Source: Flavobacterium sp.
GTDB taxonomy: Bacteria > Bacteroidota > Bacteroidia > Flavobacteriales > Flavobacteriaceae
Assembly: GCA_027484725.1 (NCBI GenBank)
Contig: JAIXSK010000017.1
Span: 186,001-250,000 of the forward strand
DNA: 64,000 bases
Reading direction: 5' to 3'
In this document: piece after piece, positions 24,988 to 33,306 of the stretch
How the letters are laid out: every line of letters begins with the position of its first letter
How positions within the stretch are numbered: the first letter of the stretch is position 1
The notes under the pieces: model-generated
What the model was told of the DNA's origin: nothing
Database searches by the model: none
The model's input: only the letters and a program-made list of their open reading frames with translations
Made by a program: the position numbers and the translations under genes

Positions 24988-25872
24988 TCAAACTGCTTGT
25001 GCCAAAATCTGAGCAAAAGCTTCCAGTTTAAACGAACCTTGAGGCTGGGCATTCGTTGCGAAATAATCTTCTTGAGCTATGCCGCTTCTAAAAGCTTTTC
25101 CCATTTGCAAATAACCTTGCGCATTGGTCTCGGGCAATCCGGCTTGAATCATGCCGTTGTAAGCATCTTCATCTGAAAAAACCACCCAAGGCAATTCGGG
25201 TTTGCCCACGGCGCTGCCAATCACTTTTGCGATTTCTGAAAAAGAGCGCACATCACTCGAAACATATAAGGTTGAATGCCCTGTAAAATCTAAGGACAAC
25301 AATTTTTGCGCGGCTACCTCAGCAATATCCACCGGATGCACCAAAGCCATTTTCTCACTGGCAGCGCCAAAATTTGAGCCCATCATACCGGCTTGCTGAA
25401 TCAGCGGAACCATTGAAAATAAATTGGTATAAAAATAAGCAGCGCGCAAACTAATCACATCCACATTCGTTAGCGTACCGAGTTGTTGCTCTAAATAACC
25501 CAAACCATCAATCGGGCCGCAGCTGTGGCCTAAATGTGCACCGATGCTGCTGAGTTGCACCACTTTTTTGAGCCCGCTTTGTGCCACGGCTTGTGCATAA
25601 CTATCGGCTGCTTGTTTCATAAAAGCGGGCCAATCGTGGGTGGTAAACGTGGGCGGAATCATGATATAAGCCGCATCGGCTCCGGTAAAAGTTTGCGTGA
25701 GAAAATCAGTATCAAACAAATTGCCGATGGCCGCTTTGGCACCGAGTTGTTCAATTGCTGAACGTTTGTTTTCATCGCTACTAATCAGGGTTATATCGTG
25801 GCCGGCGGCGATGAGTTTTTGCGCCAAAGGCAAACTGATGTTTCCGGTTGAACCGGTGATAACGTATTTCAT
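24988..25872 (-). CDS. NmrA/QorB-like NAD(P)H-dependent oxidoreductase
   Basis: 294 residues from ATG at 25872. The atypical short-chain dehydrogenase fold begins with GSTGNISLPLAQKL, and a typical QLSSIGAH strand follows. Length and fold fit NmrA-like proteins such as quinone oxidoreductase QorB. The divergent HxlR-type regulator 77 bases away repeats the qorB/qorR pairing of E. coli, which suggests a redox or quinone-stress function. The substrate is not shown. An earlier in-frame codon at 25926 lies upstream of the promoter and is rejected. Confidence 0.82.
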   Translation of the reverse strand: MKYVITGSTGNISLPLAQKLIAAGHDITLISSDENKRSAIEQLGAKAAIGNLFDTDFLTQTFTGADAAYIMIPPTFTTHDWPAFMKQAADSYAQAVAQSGLKKVVQLSSIGAHLGHSCGPIDGLGYLEQQLGTLTNVDVISLRAAYFYTNLFSMVPLIQQAGMMGSNFGAASEKMALVHPVDIAEVAAQKLLSLDFTGHSTLYVSSDVRSFSEIAKVIGSAVGKPELPWVVFSDEDAYNGMIQAGLPETNAQGYLQMGKAFRSGIAQEDYFATNAQPQGSFKLEAFAQILAQAV

Positions 25873-25895
25873 AATTTTTAGATTTAAATGTGGGG

Positions 25896-25903
25896 CAAAG
25901 TTA
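25896..25903 (-). promoter_or_regulatory. Oxidoreductase promoter -7 box
   Basis: TAACTTTG on the minus strand, matching TAnnTTTG, 24 bases before the oxidoreductase ATG and ten bases from the divergent HxlR -7 box. Confidence 0.6.
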
Positions 25904-25909
25904 TTTTTA

Positions 25910-25947
25910 TACTTACTTTTGTACAAGTACCTACCAAAAAGTATGTA
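25910..25947. promoter_or_regulatory. Putative HxlR operator region
   Basis: The palindrome TTGTACAA (25919-25926) is flanked by TACTTAC (25910-25916) and GTATGTA (25941-25947), near-inverted copies of each other. They cover the -7 box and start of the regulator and sit beside the oxidoreductase promoter, as expected for autoregulation and divergent control. Confidence 0.35.
25914..25921 (+). promoter_or_regulatory. HxlR regulator promoter -7 box
   Basis: TACTTTTG matches TAnnTTTG, 29 bases before the ATG at 25950. The palindrome TTGTACAA (25919-25926) overlaps its end. Confidence 0.6.
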
Positions 25948-25949
25948 AA

Positions 25950-26324
25950 ATGTATCAGATCAAAGAAGCTTCGACCAACCATGAAAATAAGCAGCAAATT
26001 ACGGTAGCTTGCCCGGTGAGTTTTACACTCGAAAAACTAGGCGGCCGCTGGAAACCCATTATTTTGTGGAATTTGCGCGATGGGCAAAAACGCTATAGCG
26101 AACTCAAAAAAGCCATTGTTCCGATAACCGAAAAAATGCTCATTCAACATTTAAAACAACTCGAAGCCGATGGTTTGGTGATTCGAAAAGTGGTTGAAGT
26201 GATGCCGCCACACGTTACCTATGAACTCACCGAAGCCGGCAAAGAATTGCTGCCCGCCCTAGACACTTTGGCTAAATGGGGTTTGAAACATCAAACTATG
26301 ACTGGAAGCGAAACGGTTGATTGA
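25950..26324 (+). CDS. HxlR-family winged-helix transcriptional regulator
   Basis: 124 residues from ATG at 25950. The HxlR signature starts at CPVSFTLEKLGGRWKPIILW and continues RYSELKKAIVPITEKMLIQHLKQLEADGLV and YELTEAGKELLP. The single N-terminal Cys of the family, which senses redox or electrophile stress in several relatives, is present. It is divergent from an NmrA/QorB-like oxidoreductase, which it probably represses. An upstream extension of the frame lies before the promoter. Confidence 0.92.
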   Translation: MYQIKEASTNHENKQQITVACPVSFTLEKLGGRWKPIILWNLRDGQKRYSELKKAIVPITEKMLIQHLKQLEADGLVIRKVVEVMPPHVTYELTEAGKELLPALDTLAKWGLKHQTMTGSETVD

Positions 26325-26354
26325 AGCTGAACCAACTCAAAATAGAAACTCCGA

Positions 26355-26461
26355 ACCGCGTTAGGGATGGAAGCTTTGTTTGAGCTCGCGCCGAAGTATG
26401 AGGCGCAGCGAATGCGCACAGCCCGGCGTGGCCCAAAGGAACGACGGCCGCGCAACGCCCC
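26355..26461 (-). repeat. GC-rich interspersed repeat, family B, copy 2
   Basis: On the minus strand it runs GGGCGTTGCGCGGCCGTCG ... CCTTTGGGCCACGCCGGGC ... GCGCATTCGCTGCGCC ... CATCCCTAACGCGG. Bases 26401-26460 are 73% G+C by my count. The GCGCA/TGCGC hairpin and the GGGCGT start recall copy 1. It fills most of the space between the HxlR gene and the terminator of the T9SS cargo gene. Confidence 0.6.
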
Positions 26462-26470
26462 AAAAAAAAA

Positions 26471-26492
26471 ATCCGCCTCTATTGAAGCGGAT
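26471..26492 (-). terminator. Terminator of the T9SS cargo gene
   Basis: ATCCGC (26471-26476) pairs with GCGGAT (26487-26492). On the minus strand a run of ten T follows, 18 bases after the stop. Confidence 0.75.
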
Positions 26493-26510
26493 GATTTATT
26501 TTTAATGACT

Positions 26511-28019
26511 TTATTTTTTGAGCAATTTGGTTTTATAAGAACCGTTGGGCGTTTGAATATTTAATAAATAGGGCCCTTTGGCTAAATTGGCGAGGTTGAT
26601 TTCTTTGGCTTTTTGACGAGTTTCGAGCAAAAGCTCTCCGGCCATGTTATAAATAGAAATCGCATCGACTTCTTGTAGAAAGGTAATTTTGTCGTCGGCC
26701 GGATTGGGTGTAAAAAGAACTGAGGAATCATCTAATTCTGAAGTTTCAAGACCCAAGCTATCGGGCGCGAGCTTAACAACCCAAAGGTCAGTACCTCCGT
26801 GATTGGTGGTAAAATTACCCGTGTTTGATTGCGCATAACCCGCCATGATATAGCCGCCATCTAATGTTCGTTGAATGGTACTTGGTCCGTCATAAGATGT
26901 TCCGCCGTAACATTTTTGCCACTGAATTACACCCGTGCTGGTTATCTTGACCAACCAAGCATCTTGCTGGCCGTTGTTCGGACCCGTAACGTTGCCGCTG
27001 TACGATGAATCAGAAACTCCGGCAATGATGTAGCCACCTTCGGGGGTTTGCTGAATAGATTTGGCTATATCAAAAAAACCATCGCCACCAAAATCTTTTC
27101 GCCATTCATAATCACCAACACTATTGACTTTGATCACACCATAATTGTGCCCGGTGGCATTGCCAATCTGACTCACCACATCGCCTACCATAATATAACC
27201 GCCGTCTGAAGTCTGTATTACTTCTTGAGCAGTGTCGGTATCTGCGTAAATTTTTTCCCATTGAAAATCACCATTGTTGGCCAATTTCACTAGCCAATAA
27301 TTCCCTGAACTATGGTCACCGGCGGCAATATATCCGCCATCGGTGGTTTGTTGAATACTTAGGAAATTATCAATAGTAGTGGTGCCTAAACATTTTTGCC
27401 ATTCAAGGACACCGGTACTGCTGAGTTTAATGATCCAGCCATCGGTAAAACCGTGAAAACCAACCACATCTCCGTTGACCGGCAAAATATTGTTGTCATA
27501 CGAATAACAACTTCCGGCCACGATGTATCCGCCATCAGTTGTTTGTTTGACACTGTAAGCGGTTTCTTTGTCGTCGCCACCGTATTTTTTTTGCCATTCA
27601 ATGGTTCCGTCTGCTGATAATTTTACTACCCAAAAATCTTTATCACCTCTGAAGTTGGTAATATCACCTTCTATAGATTCTGAAACGCCCACTACAATAT
27701 AACCACCATCTGCGGTTTGCTGTATGTTGTTGGCTCGATCATCTCTGAGTCCGCCGTAGGTTTTTTGCCATTCAAGCGCACCGGCTGAGTCAAGCTTGAG
27801 CACCCAATAATCATAGCTACCATGATTGCTAGTAATATCACCGTTTGAAGAAGTAGTATATCCTGCTACAATATAACCACCATCGGTAGTTTGTTTGATA
27901 CTGTTGGCCACTTCAGCGCCTGAACCTCCGTATAGTTTTTGCCAAACTACTGCGGGTGATTGAGCTTTAACAGGCAACACACCATAAAGAATTATAAATA
28001 AGCCAACTAGTTTTTTCAT
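26511..28019 (-). CDS. T9SS cargo protein with seven propeller-type repeats
   Basis: 502 residues from ATG at 28019, with a signal peptide ending near LPVKAQ. Seven tandem units of about 45-65 residues follow, each with a core like SIKQTTDGGYIVAG and most with W-x-V-K-L and W-x-K-x-Y-G-G. Seven such units suggest a seven-bladed beta-propeller. The last ~75 residues (LFTPNPADDKITF ... SIYNMAGELL ... LANLAKGPYLLNI ... KLLKK) are a type A T9SS sorting domain, so the protein should be exported across the outer membrane and released or attached. No catalytic motif is visible. It begins seven bases after the upstream peptidase gene. Confidence 0.88.
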   Translation of the reverse strand: MKKLVGLFIILYGVLPVKAQSPAVVWQKLYGGSGAEVANSIKQTTDGGYIVAGYTTSSNGDITSNHGSYDYWVLKLDSAGALEWQKTYGGLRDDRANNIQQTADGGYIVVGVSESIEGDITNFRGDKDFWVVKLSADGTIEWQKKYGGDDKETAYSVKQTTDGGYIVAGSCYSYDNNILPVNGDVVGFHGFTDGWIIKLSSTGVLEWQKCLGTTTIDNFLSIQQTTDGGYIAAGDHSSGNYWLVKLANNGDFQWEKIYADTDTAQEVIQTSDGGYIMVGDVVSQIGNATGHNYGVIKVNSVGDYEWRKDFGGDGFFDIAKSIQQTPEGGYIIAGVSDSSYSGNVTGPNNGQQDAWLVKITSTGVIQWQKCYGGTSYDGPSTIQRTLDGGYIMAGYAQSNTGNFTTNHGGTDLWVVKLAPDSLGLETSELDDSSVLFTPNPADDKITFLQEVDAISIYNMAGELLLETRQKAKEINLANLAKGPYLLNIQTPNGSYKTKLLKK

Positions 28020-28026
28020 GTTCTTT

Positions 28027-28695
28027 TTATCGTCGGTTGGTGTACACCATAATGTAATACAGCAAAGTAGCAATGGAACCAATAGCCGCTACCACATAAG
28101 TACGCGCTGCCCATTTAAGCGCATCTTTAGCGCCAGTTTGCTCTTCACGCGTGAGCATGTGTTTGTTCTCGAGCCAAGCAAGTGCGCGGTTACTCGCATC
28201 GTATTCTACCGGTAAAGTGATGATGGAAAACAAAGTAGTTGCGGCAAAAAGTACAATTCCTACCAACAACAAAGATGGAAATGTGCGAATCATCAAGATT
28301 CCGGCTATCAAAATCCATTGCACCCAGTTAGAAGCAACCGATACCACCGGCACTAATTTAGAACGCATTTCAAGCCAGCTGTAGGCTTGGGCGTGTTGTA
28401 CGGCGTGACCACATTCGTGCGCAGCAACGGCAGCAGCAGCGGCATTGCGTTGGTTGTAGACCGCTTCGCTCAAATTGACCGTTTTGTCGGTTGGGTTGTA
28501 GTGATCAGTGAGTTGCCCTTCTACTGAAATTACCTGCACGTCTCTGATTCCGTGATCGGCGAGCATTTTCTCGGCAATTTCTTTCCCGGACATGCCGTTT
28601 TGCAAATGCAATTCTGAGTATTGTTCAAACTTACTTTTGAGTCGGTAGCTCACAAGCCAGCTCACCAACATAATAAGACCTCCTAATAGTAACAT
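28027..28695 (-). CDS. YugP-type membrane zinc metallopeptidase
   Basis: 222 residues, with an N-terminal membrane helix and two or three more in the C-terminal half. The zinc site HECGH lies in AAVAAHECGHAVQHAQAY. The family (zinc metallopeptidase, YugP) is widespread and its substrate is unknown. A near-consensus -7 box (TACTTTTA) stands upstream on this strand. The T9SS cargo gene follows within eight bases, so the two may be transcribed together by chance or for a reason not visible here. Confidence 0.88.
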   Translation of the reverse strand: MLLLGGLIMLVSWLVSYRLKSKFEQYSELHLQNGMSGKEIAEKMLADHGIRDVQVISVEGQLTDHYNPTDKTVNLSEAVYNQRNAAAAAVAAHECGHAVQHAQAYSWLEMRSKLVPVVSVASNWVQWILIAGILMIRTFPSLLLVGIVLFAATTLFSIITLPVEYDASNRALAWLENKHMLTREEQTGAKDALKWAARTYVVAAIGSIATLLYYIMVYTNRR

Positions 28696-28788
28696 AATTT
28701 TATTTTTTAGTTTTTAAAAGTACGCATTGGTTGTCAAATTACAAGCCATTTGACTTAGGCTTAACATTTCATGCAATTTTGTCAGGTT

Positions 28789-31700
28789 TTACCCCACCAA
28801 ATTGATAATTTTACCCGGAACAATAATCACCTTATTCGGTGTGCGGCCTTGCAATTGTTGTTGGGTGCGCTCATCGGCCATGACGATTTCTTCAATTTGC
28901 GCCGGAGTTAAATCAAGCGGCAATTTGAGTGTAAAACGCATTTTTCCGTTGAATGAAACCGGATATTCTTTTTCGCTTTCCACCAAATATTTTGCTTCAC
29001 ACACTGGGAATGCTACCAGCGAAACCGAACCTTCGTGACCCAATTGTTGCCATAATTCTTCGGCAATATGCGGTGCATAAGGCGACACCAAAACCGCCAA
29101 CGGCTCTAGAATAGCGCGGTGATGACATTTTTGCTGACTGAGTTCATTCACGCAAATCATAAACTGCGATACCGAGGTGTTGAACGAGAAATTGTCAATG
29201 TCTTCCGTAACTTTCTTAATCGTTTTGTGCAGTGATTTATACATTTCTGCGGTAGGCGCATCATTGGTAACCGCCCAACCGTGGTCGTCAAAATACAAAC
29301 GCCAGAGTTTTTTCAAGAAGCCAAAAACACCCGTGATGCCAGCGGTGTTCCATGGTTTGGCTTGTTCGAGCGGCCCGAGGAACATTTCATATAAACGCAA
29401 AGTATCGGCGCCGTATTCAGTACAAATATCATCTGGGCTTACAACATTTAGCCAGCTTTTTGACATTTTCCCAATCTCAGTAGTAGCATATATTGGTTCA
29501 TTGCCAACTTTAATTGCAAATGAAAACATAGCGTCTTGTCTCATCTTTTCAACATCAATTTCATGTGTATTCGGATCAATTGAGCGATAAGGTATCCTTT
29601 TTGGGTTTAAATCATAATTAGTTTCTTCAACATTTAAATTAAAACAATCATCTGAAAGGTTGAAAGAATCATTATCATCATAATTATCTTTCAAATATTT
29701 TTTAAACAAAGGAAGAATTTGTGAGGTAATTTCTTTGTTGTCAATTTTAGGAATTTCAGGAAAGAAGCTATCAATAGTTCCGTCATCAATTTTTTCAGAA
29801 ATCTTAGTAAACACTAAAACATTTACTTTTAAATCCTTCCAATTAGCTTTTGATGAATCGATTAGATTTTCATTTTTTGAAATCTCCACCGTACAAAAGA
29901 AAAATGGATAGTATGCACCAGTACCCAAAATCATTCCCTGATTGATCAGTTTTTTAAACGGTTCTTCGGTGGGTGCAAAGCCGCGGTCTTTGAGGAATTT
30001 GTTCCAAAAACGGCTGTAGAGCAAATGCCCGGTTGCGTGCTCGCTTCCGCCAATGTACAAATCGACATTTTGCCAATAGTTCAAGGCTTCTTGACTGGCA
30101 AATTCAGTGGTGTTGTGCGCATCCATATAACGCATCCAATACCAAGAACTTCCGGCCCAACCCGGCATGGTGTTGAGCTCTAACGGAAATACGGTTTCAT
30201 GGTCAATTTGGTCATTGCTCACCACTTTGTTTTGTGTGGTTGACCAAGCCCATTCTGAAGCATTTCCGAGCGGTGGTTGGCCGTCTTCAGTGGGTAAGTA
30301 TTTTTCAACTTCAGGCAACACCACCGGCAGATGCTCAGGTGCAATCATTTGGGGTAATCCGTTGACGTAATATACCGGAAACGGCTCGCCCCAATAGCGC
30401 TGACGCGAAAATACCGCATCGCGCAAACGATAGTTGATTTTGGCTTTTCCGGCACCGATTTGCTCGAGTGCTTCGACAATTTTTTTCGTAGCCGCTTTGT
30501 AGTCTAAGCCATTCAAAAAGTCGGAATTGATGAGTTCAAAACCGCTTTTGTCAGCGAAGGCAGCTTGCGAGATATCTTGGTTGAAAATGTTTTTGATTTC
30601 AGGCATGCCCAAGCTGCCTTTAAAGAAATTCGCAAAGGCATAATCGCGCTCGTCACCGGCAGGAACGGCCATAACCGCTCCGGTTCCGTAACCCGCCAAT
30701 ACATAATCGCCAATCCAAACCGGAATGAGCTCTTGCGTAAACGGATGCAAAGCATAAGCTCCGGTAAAAACACCCGAAATGGTTTTGACATCGGCCATAC
30801 GCTCGCGCTCTGAACGCTTGGCGGTGGCTTCAACATAGGCTTCAACCGCAGCTTTTTGTTCGGCTGATGTGATTTGCGCTACGAGTTCGTGCTCAGGTGC
30901 CAAAGTCATAAACGTAACGCCGAAAATCGTGTCGGGGCGCGTGGTGAAAACCTCGATGCTGTGCACGCTGTCCTGCAGTTGAAAACGAACACTCGCACCG
31001 ACGGATTTTCCGATCCAGTTGCGCTGGGCTTCTTTGAGTGATTCGGTCCAATCAATTTCGTCCAAACCTTGCAATAAACGCTCGGCATAAGCCGAAATAC
31101 GCATAGACCATTGGGTCATTTTTTTGCGCACCACCGGATGACCGCCGCGCTCGGATACACCGTTGACAATTTCGTCGTTGGCCAAAACGGTTCCGAGTGC
31201 CGGACACCAGTTGACTTCGGTTTCGGCCAAATAGGTCAAGCGGTATTGCAGCAATATTTTTTGTTTTTCGGCATCAGAAAACGCATGCCATTCTGCGGCT
31301 GTAAAGGAACGAACATCGTCATCGCAAGCGGCATTGACCGCGGAATTTCCGGATTTTTCAAATATAGATATGAGTTCTGTAATGGGCAAAGCTTTTTGCG
31401 CATCGTAGCAATAATACGATTCAAACAATTGGATAAAAATCCATTGGGTGTGTTTGTAATAATCGGGGTTGGAAGTGCGCACTTCGCGTTGCCAATCAAA
31501 TGAAAAACCAATTTTGTCGAGTTGCTCGCGGTAACGGGCAATGTTCTCACGCGTGGTTTTTTCGGGATGTTGCCCCGTTTGAATGGCGTATTGTTCGGCC
31601 GGCAAACCAAACGAATCATAGCCCATCGGATGCAAAACATTAAAACCTTGGTGGCGTTTGAAGCGCGCGTAAATATCTGAGGCGATGTAGCCCAGCGGAT

Positions 31701-31851
31701 GCCCCACGTGTAATCCGGCGCCGGATGGATACGGAAACATATCGAGCACATAATATTTTGGTTTTTCGGCGTTGTTACTGGCAGCAAAGGTTTGGTTTTG
31801 GGCCCAGTATTTTTGCCACTTGGTTTCGATTTCGTTCGGATGGTACTTCAT
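28789..31851 (-). CDS. leuS: Leucyl-tRNA synthetase with unusual AT-rich insert
   Basis: 1020 residues. Charges tRNA-Leu. The class I signature HVGH is at residues 48-51, the editing domain holds FTTRPDTIFG and GTGAVMAVPAGDERDYAF, and KMSKS is at 795-799. Between GMILGTG (639-645) and KMSKS lies about 147 residues, rich in Asn, Asp, Lys, Ile and Phe, encoded by clearly AT-rich DNA (about 22-28% G+C in three 60-base rows counted, against 53% in a row just outside). The frame is open throughout. The zinc-ribbon Cys cluster after NWCP is also reduced to VSERGGHP. The rest is of ordinary flavobacterial type. Confidence 0.95.
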   Translation of the reverse strand: MKYHPNEIETKWQKYWAQNQTFAASNNAEKPKYYVLDMFPYPSGAGLHVGHPLGYIASDIYARFKRHQGFNVLHPMGYDSFGLPAEQYAIQTGQHPEKTTRENIARYREQLDKIGFSFDWQREVRTSNPDYYKHTQWIFIQLFESYYCYDAQKALPITELISIFEKSGNSAVNAACDDDVRSFTAAEWHAFSDAEKQKILLQYRLTYLAETEVNWCPALGTVLANDEIVNGVSERGGHPVVRKKMTQWSMRISAYAERLLQGLDEIDWTESLKEAQRNWIGKSVGASVRFQLQDSVHSIEVFTTRPDTIFGVTFMTLAPEHELVAQITSAEQKAAVEAYVEATAKRSERERMADVKTISGVFTGAYALHPFTQELIPVWIGDYVLAGYGTGAVMAVPAGDERDYAFANFFKGSLGMPEIKNIFNQDISQAAFADKSGFELINSDFLNGLDYKAATKKIVEALEQIGAGKAKINYRLRDAVFSRQRYWGEPFPVYYVNGLPQMIAPEHLPVVLPEVEKYLPTEDGQPPLGNASEWAWSTTQNKVVSNDQIDHETVFPLELNTMPGWAGSSWYWMRYMDAHNTTEFASQEALNYWQNVDLYIGGSEHATGHLLYSRFWNKFLKDRGFAPTEEPFKKLINQGMILGTGAYYPFFFCTVEISKNENLIDSSKANWKDLKVNVLVFTKISEKIDDGTIDSFFPEIPKIDNKEITSQILPLFKKYLKDNYDDNDSFNLSDDCFNLNVEETNYDLNPKRIPYRSIDPNTHEIDVEKMRQDAMFSFAIKVGNEPIYATTEIGKMSKSWLNVVSPDDICTEYGADTLRLYEMFLGPLEQAKPWNTAGITGVFGFLKKLWRLYFDDHGWAVTNDAPTAEMYKSLHKTIKKVTEDIDNFSFNTSVSQFMICVNELSQQKCHHRAILEPLAVLVSPYAPHIAEELWQQLGHEGSVSLVAFPVCEAKYLVESEKEYPVSFNGKMRFTLKLPLDLTPAQIEEIVMADERTQQQLQGRTPNKVIIVPGKIINLVG
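29473..29913 (-). other. AT-rich atypical segment within leuS (leucine-specific domain region)
   Basis: Corresponds to LeuRS residues ~647-793, directly before KMSKS, where bacterial LeuRS carries the leucine-specific insertion domain. Base composition changes sharply at both borders. Low complexity is limited and there are no stops, so it looks like a coding replacement or expansion, not a decayed insertion. Confidence 0.7.
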
Positions 31852-31963
31852 AAGTTGCTGAGTGCCTGAGTGTCTGACTAACTGAGTTTTTTGCGCCAGA
31901 AGACAGAGAAAAACAGGAGCATTTTAGGGTTAAAAAAGATTTGAATATAAGCCGGATTTGCAT

Positions 31964-32046
31964 TAGCCCCGATTGCAGTAGAAATCCTTTTGGGCCGGGG
32001 TTCGGCGCAAAAGATTGCCACGAAAAGCGGGATTAGGCTTCTAAAA
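31964..32046 (+). repeat. Interspersed palindromic repeat, family A, copy 4
   Basis: Begins TAGCCCCGATTGCAGTAGAA, ATCCTTTTG and ends CAAAAGATTGCCACG ... AGCGGGATTAGGCTTCTAAAA. The central stem is CTTTTG..CCG with CGG..CAAAAG (31987-32013). It lies between the divergent leuS and ftsX; the 31852-32151 interval holds nothing else I can identify. Confidence 0.85.
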
Positions 32047-32151
32047 ATCGAAGGCAAATTTACGTTTATTAGACGAAAGTCAAAACTTTAACCGGAGAAA
32101 CTCTGCGGAATCAAATTGTTTATTATTTTTACGCCATAATTGTATGCACTT

Positions 32152-33027
32152 ATGAGTTCTTCATTTGAAAAATTTCAAAAACGACGACTGCTATCTTCTT
32201 ATTTTTCGGTGGTTTTGAGTATGTTTTTGGTTCTGTTCCTGTTGGGCATTTTGGGATTGTTCATCATCAATTCAAAAAAATTATCAGATGATTTTAAAGA
32301 AAACATTGTCATGACGGTGTTTTTCAAAAATGAAGCAACCGATAGCGTAACCAGTGCCTTTGCGCAAGAACTCAAAGCGGCCAAGTTTGTCAAAAGCAGT
32401 GATTTTGTGACCAAAGAACAAGCCGCCCAGCAACATACCGAGATTATTGGCGAGGATTTTATGACCTTTTTGGGTGCGAATCCGTTGCAAAATTCTTTTG
32501 ATATTCACCTCAGAGCCGATTATATTGATTTGCCGAACATCCGAAAAATTGAAAGCCGTTTCAGAGCCAATGAAATGGTGGCCGATGTGGTCTATGACAA
32601 GCAATTGGTGAGTTTGGTAAACGACAACATCAACAAAGTGAGTATGTGGATGCTTATTGTGAGCGGAATTTTGGCGCTGATTGCCATTTTGCTCATCAAT
32701 AGTTCGATGCGTTTGTCTATATATTCCAACCGATTCATCATCAAAACGATGCAAATGGTGGGCGCGACCAAATCATTCATCAGAAAACCGTTTATTTGGC
32801 GCAGCATCCGCTTGGGCTTTGTGGCCGCTGTGCTGGCTGTGTTGGCCTTGATTGGAACACTTATTTATGTAGATAACAACTTCCCGAGCTTGGGCATACT
32901 GAACAACCCTGTCATGATTGCCGGTGTTTTGGGTGGCGTGCTGGCGGTGGGCATTTTACTTTCGTGGATCAGTACGTTTTTTGCTACCCAACGTTATTTG
33001 AACTTAAGAACCGACGATTTATACTAA
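32152..33027 (+). CDS. ftsX: Cell division protein FtsX
   Basis: 291 residues from ATG at 32152. A membrane protein with four helices: one near the N terminus, a large extracytoplasmic loop (residues ~50-165) and three at the C-terminal end in the FtsX-like permease layout. With FtsE it links division to peptidoglycan hydrolase activation. ftsE is not next to it here. It heads the cluster ftsX, DUF3098, uppP, truB, which I know as common in Flavobacterium. Confidence 0.9.
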   Translation: MSSSFEKFQKRRLLSSYFSVVLSMFLVLFLLGILGLFIINSKKLSDDFKENIVMTVFFKNEATDSVTSAFAQELKAAKFVKSSDFVTKEQAAQQHTEIIGEDFMTFLGANPLQNSFDIHLRADYIDLPNIRKIESRFRANEMVADVVYDKQLVSLVNDNINKVSMWMLIVSGILALIAILLINSSMRLSIYSNRFIIKTMQMVGATKSFIRKPFIWRSIRLGFVAAVLAVLALIGTLIYVDNNFPSLGILNNPVMIAGVLGGVLAVGILLSWISTFFATQRYLNLRTDDLY

Positions 33028-33033
33028 TTTGTT

Positions 33034-33282
33034 ATGAAAGAAGAGCAGCCACAAAAACAAGAATTTCTTTTTGAAAAAGTCAATTACAAAATTTTGCTCA
33101 TTGGCTTGGCCGTGATTGCCGTTGGTTTTATTTTGATGTCAGGCGGAGGCAGCGATGACCCGAAGGTTTTTAACGAATCGGTTTTTGATTTTAGAAGAAT
33201 TCGCTTGGCGCCAACCACTGTTTTGATTGGTTTTGGCATCACGATTTATTCGATTTTAAAAAACCCTAAAAAAGCCGAATAG
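33034..33282 (+). CDS. DUF3098 small membrane protein
   Basis: 82 residues with two membrane helices (ILLIGLAVIAVGFILMSGG and TTVLIGFGITIYSIL) around the stretch GSDDPKVFNESVFDFRRI, the hallmark of DUF3098. Function unknown; the gene is regularly found between ftsX and uppP. It starts six bases after the ftsX stop. Confidence 0.88.
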   Translation: MKEEQPQKQEFLFEKVNYKILLIGLAVIAVGFILMSGGGSDDPKVFNESVFDFRRIRLAPTTVLIGFGITIYSILKNPKKAE

Positions 33283-33306
33283 TCTTTCGGTTTTAAAACA
33301 TAGTAC

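Noticed and set aside
29473..29913. Frameshift, intron or mobile insertion in leuS
   Set aside because: The frame is open and in phase, KMSKS follows intact, there are no terminal repeats or target duplications, so I treat it as a coding insertion.
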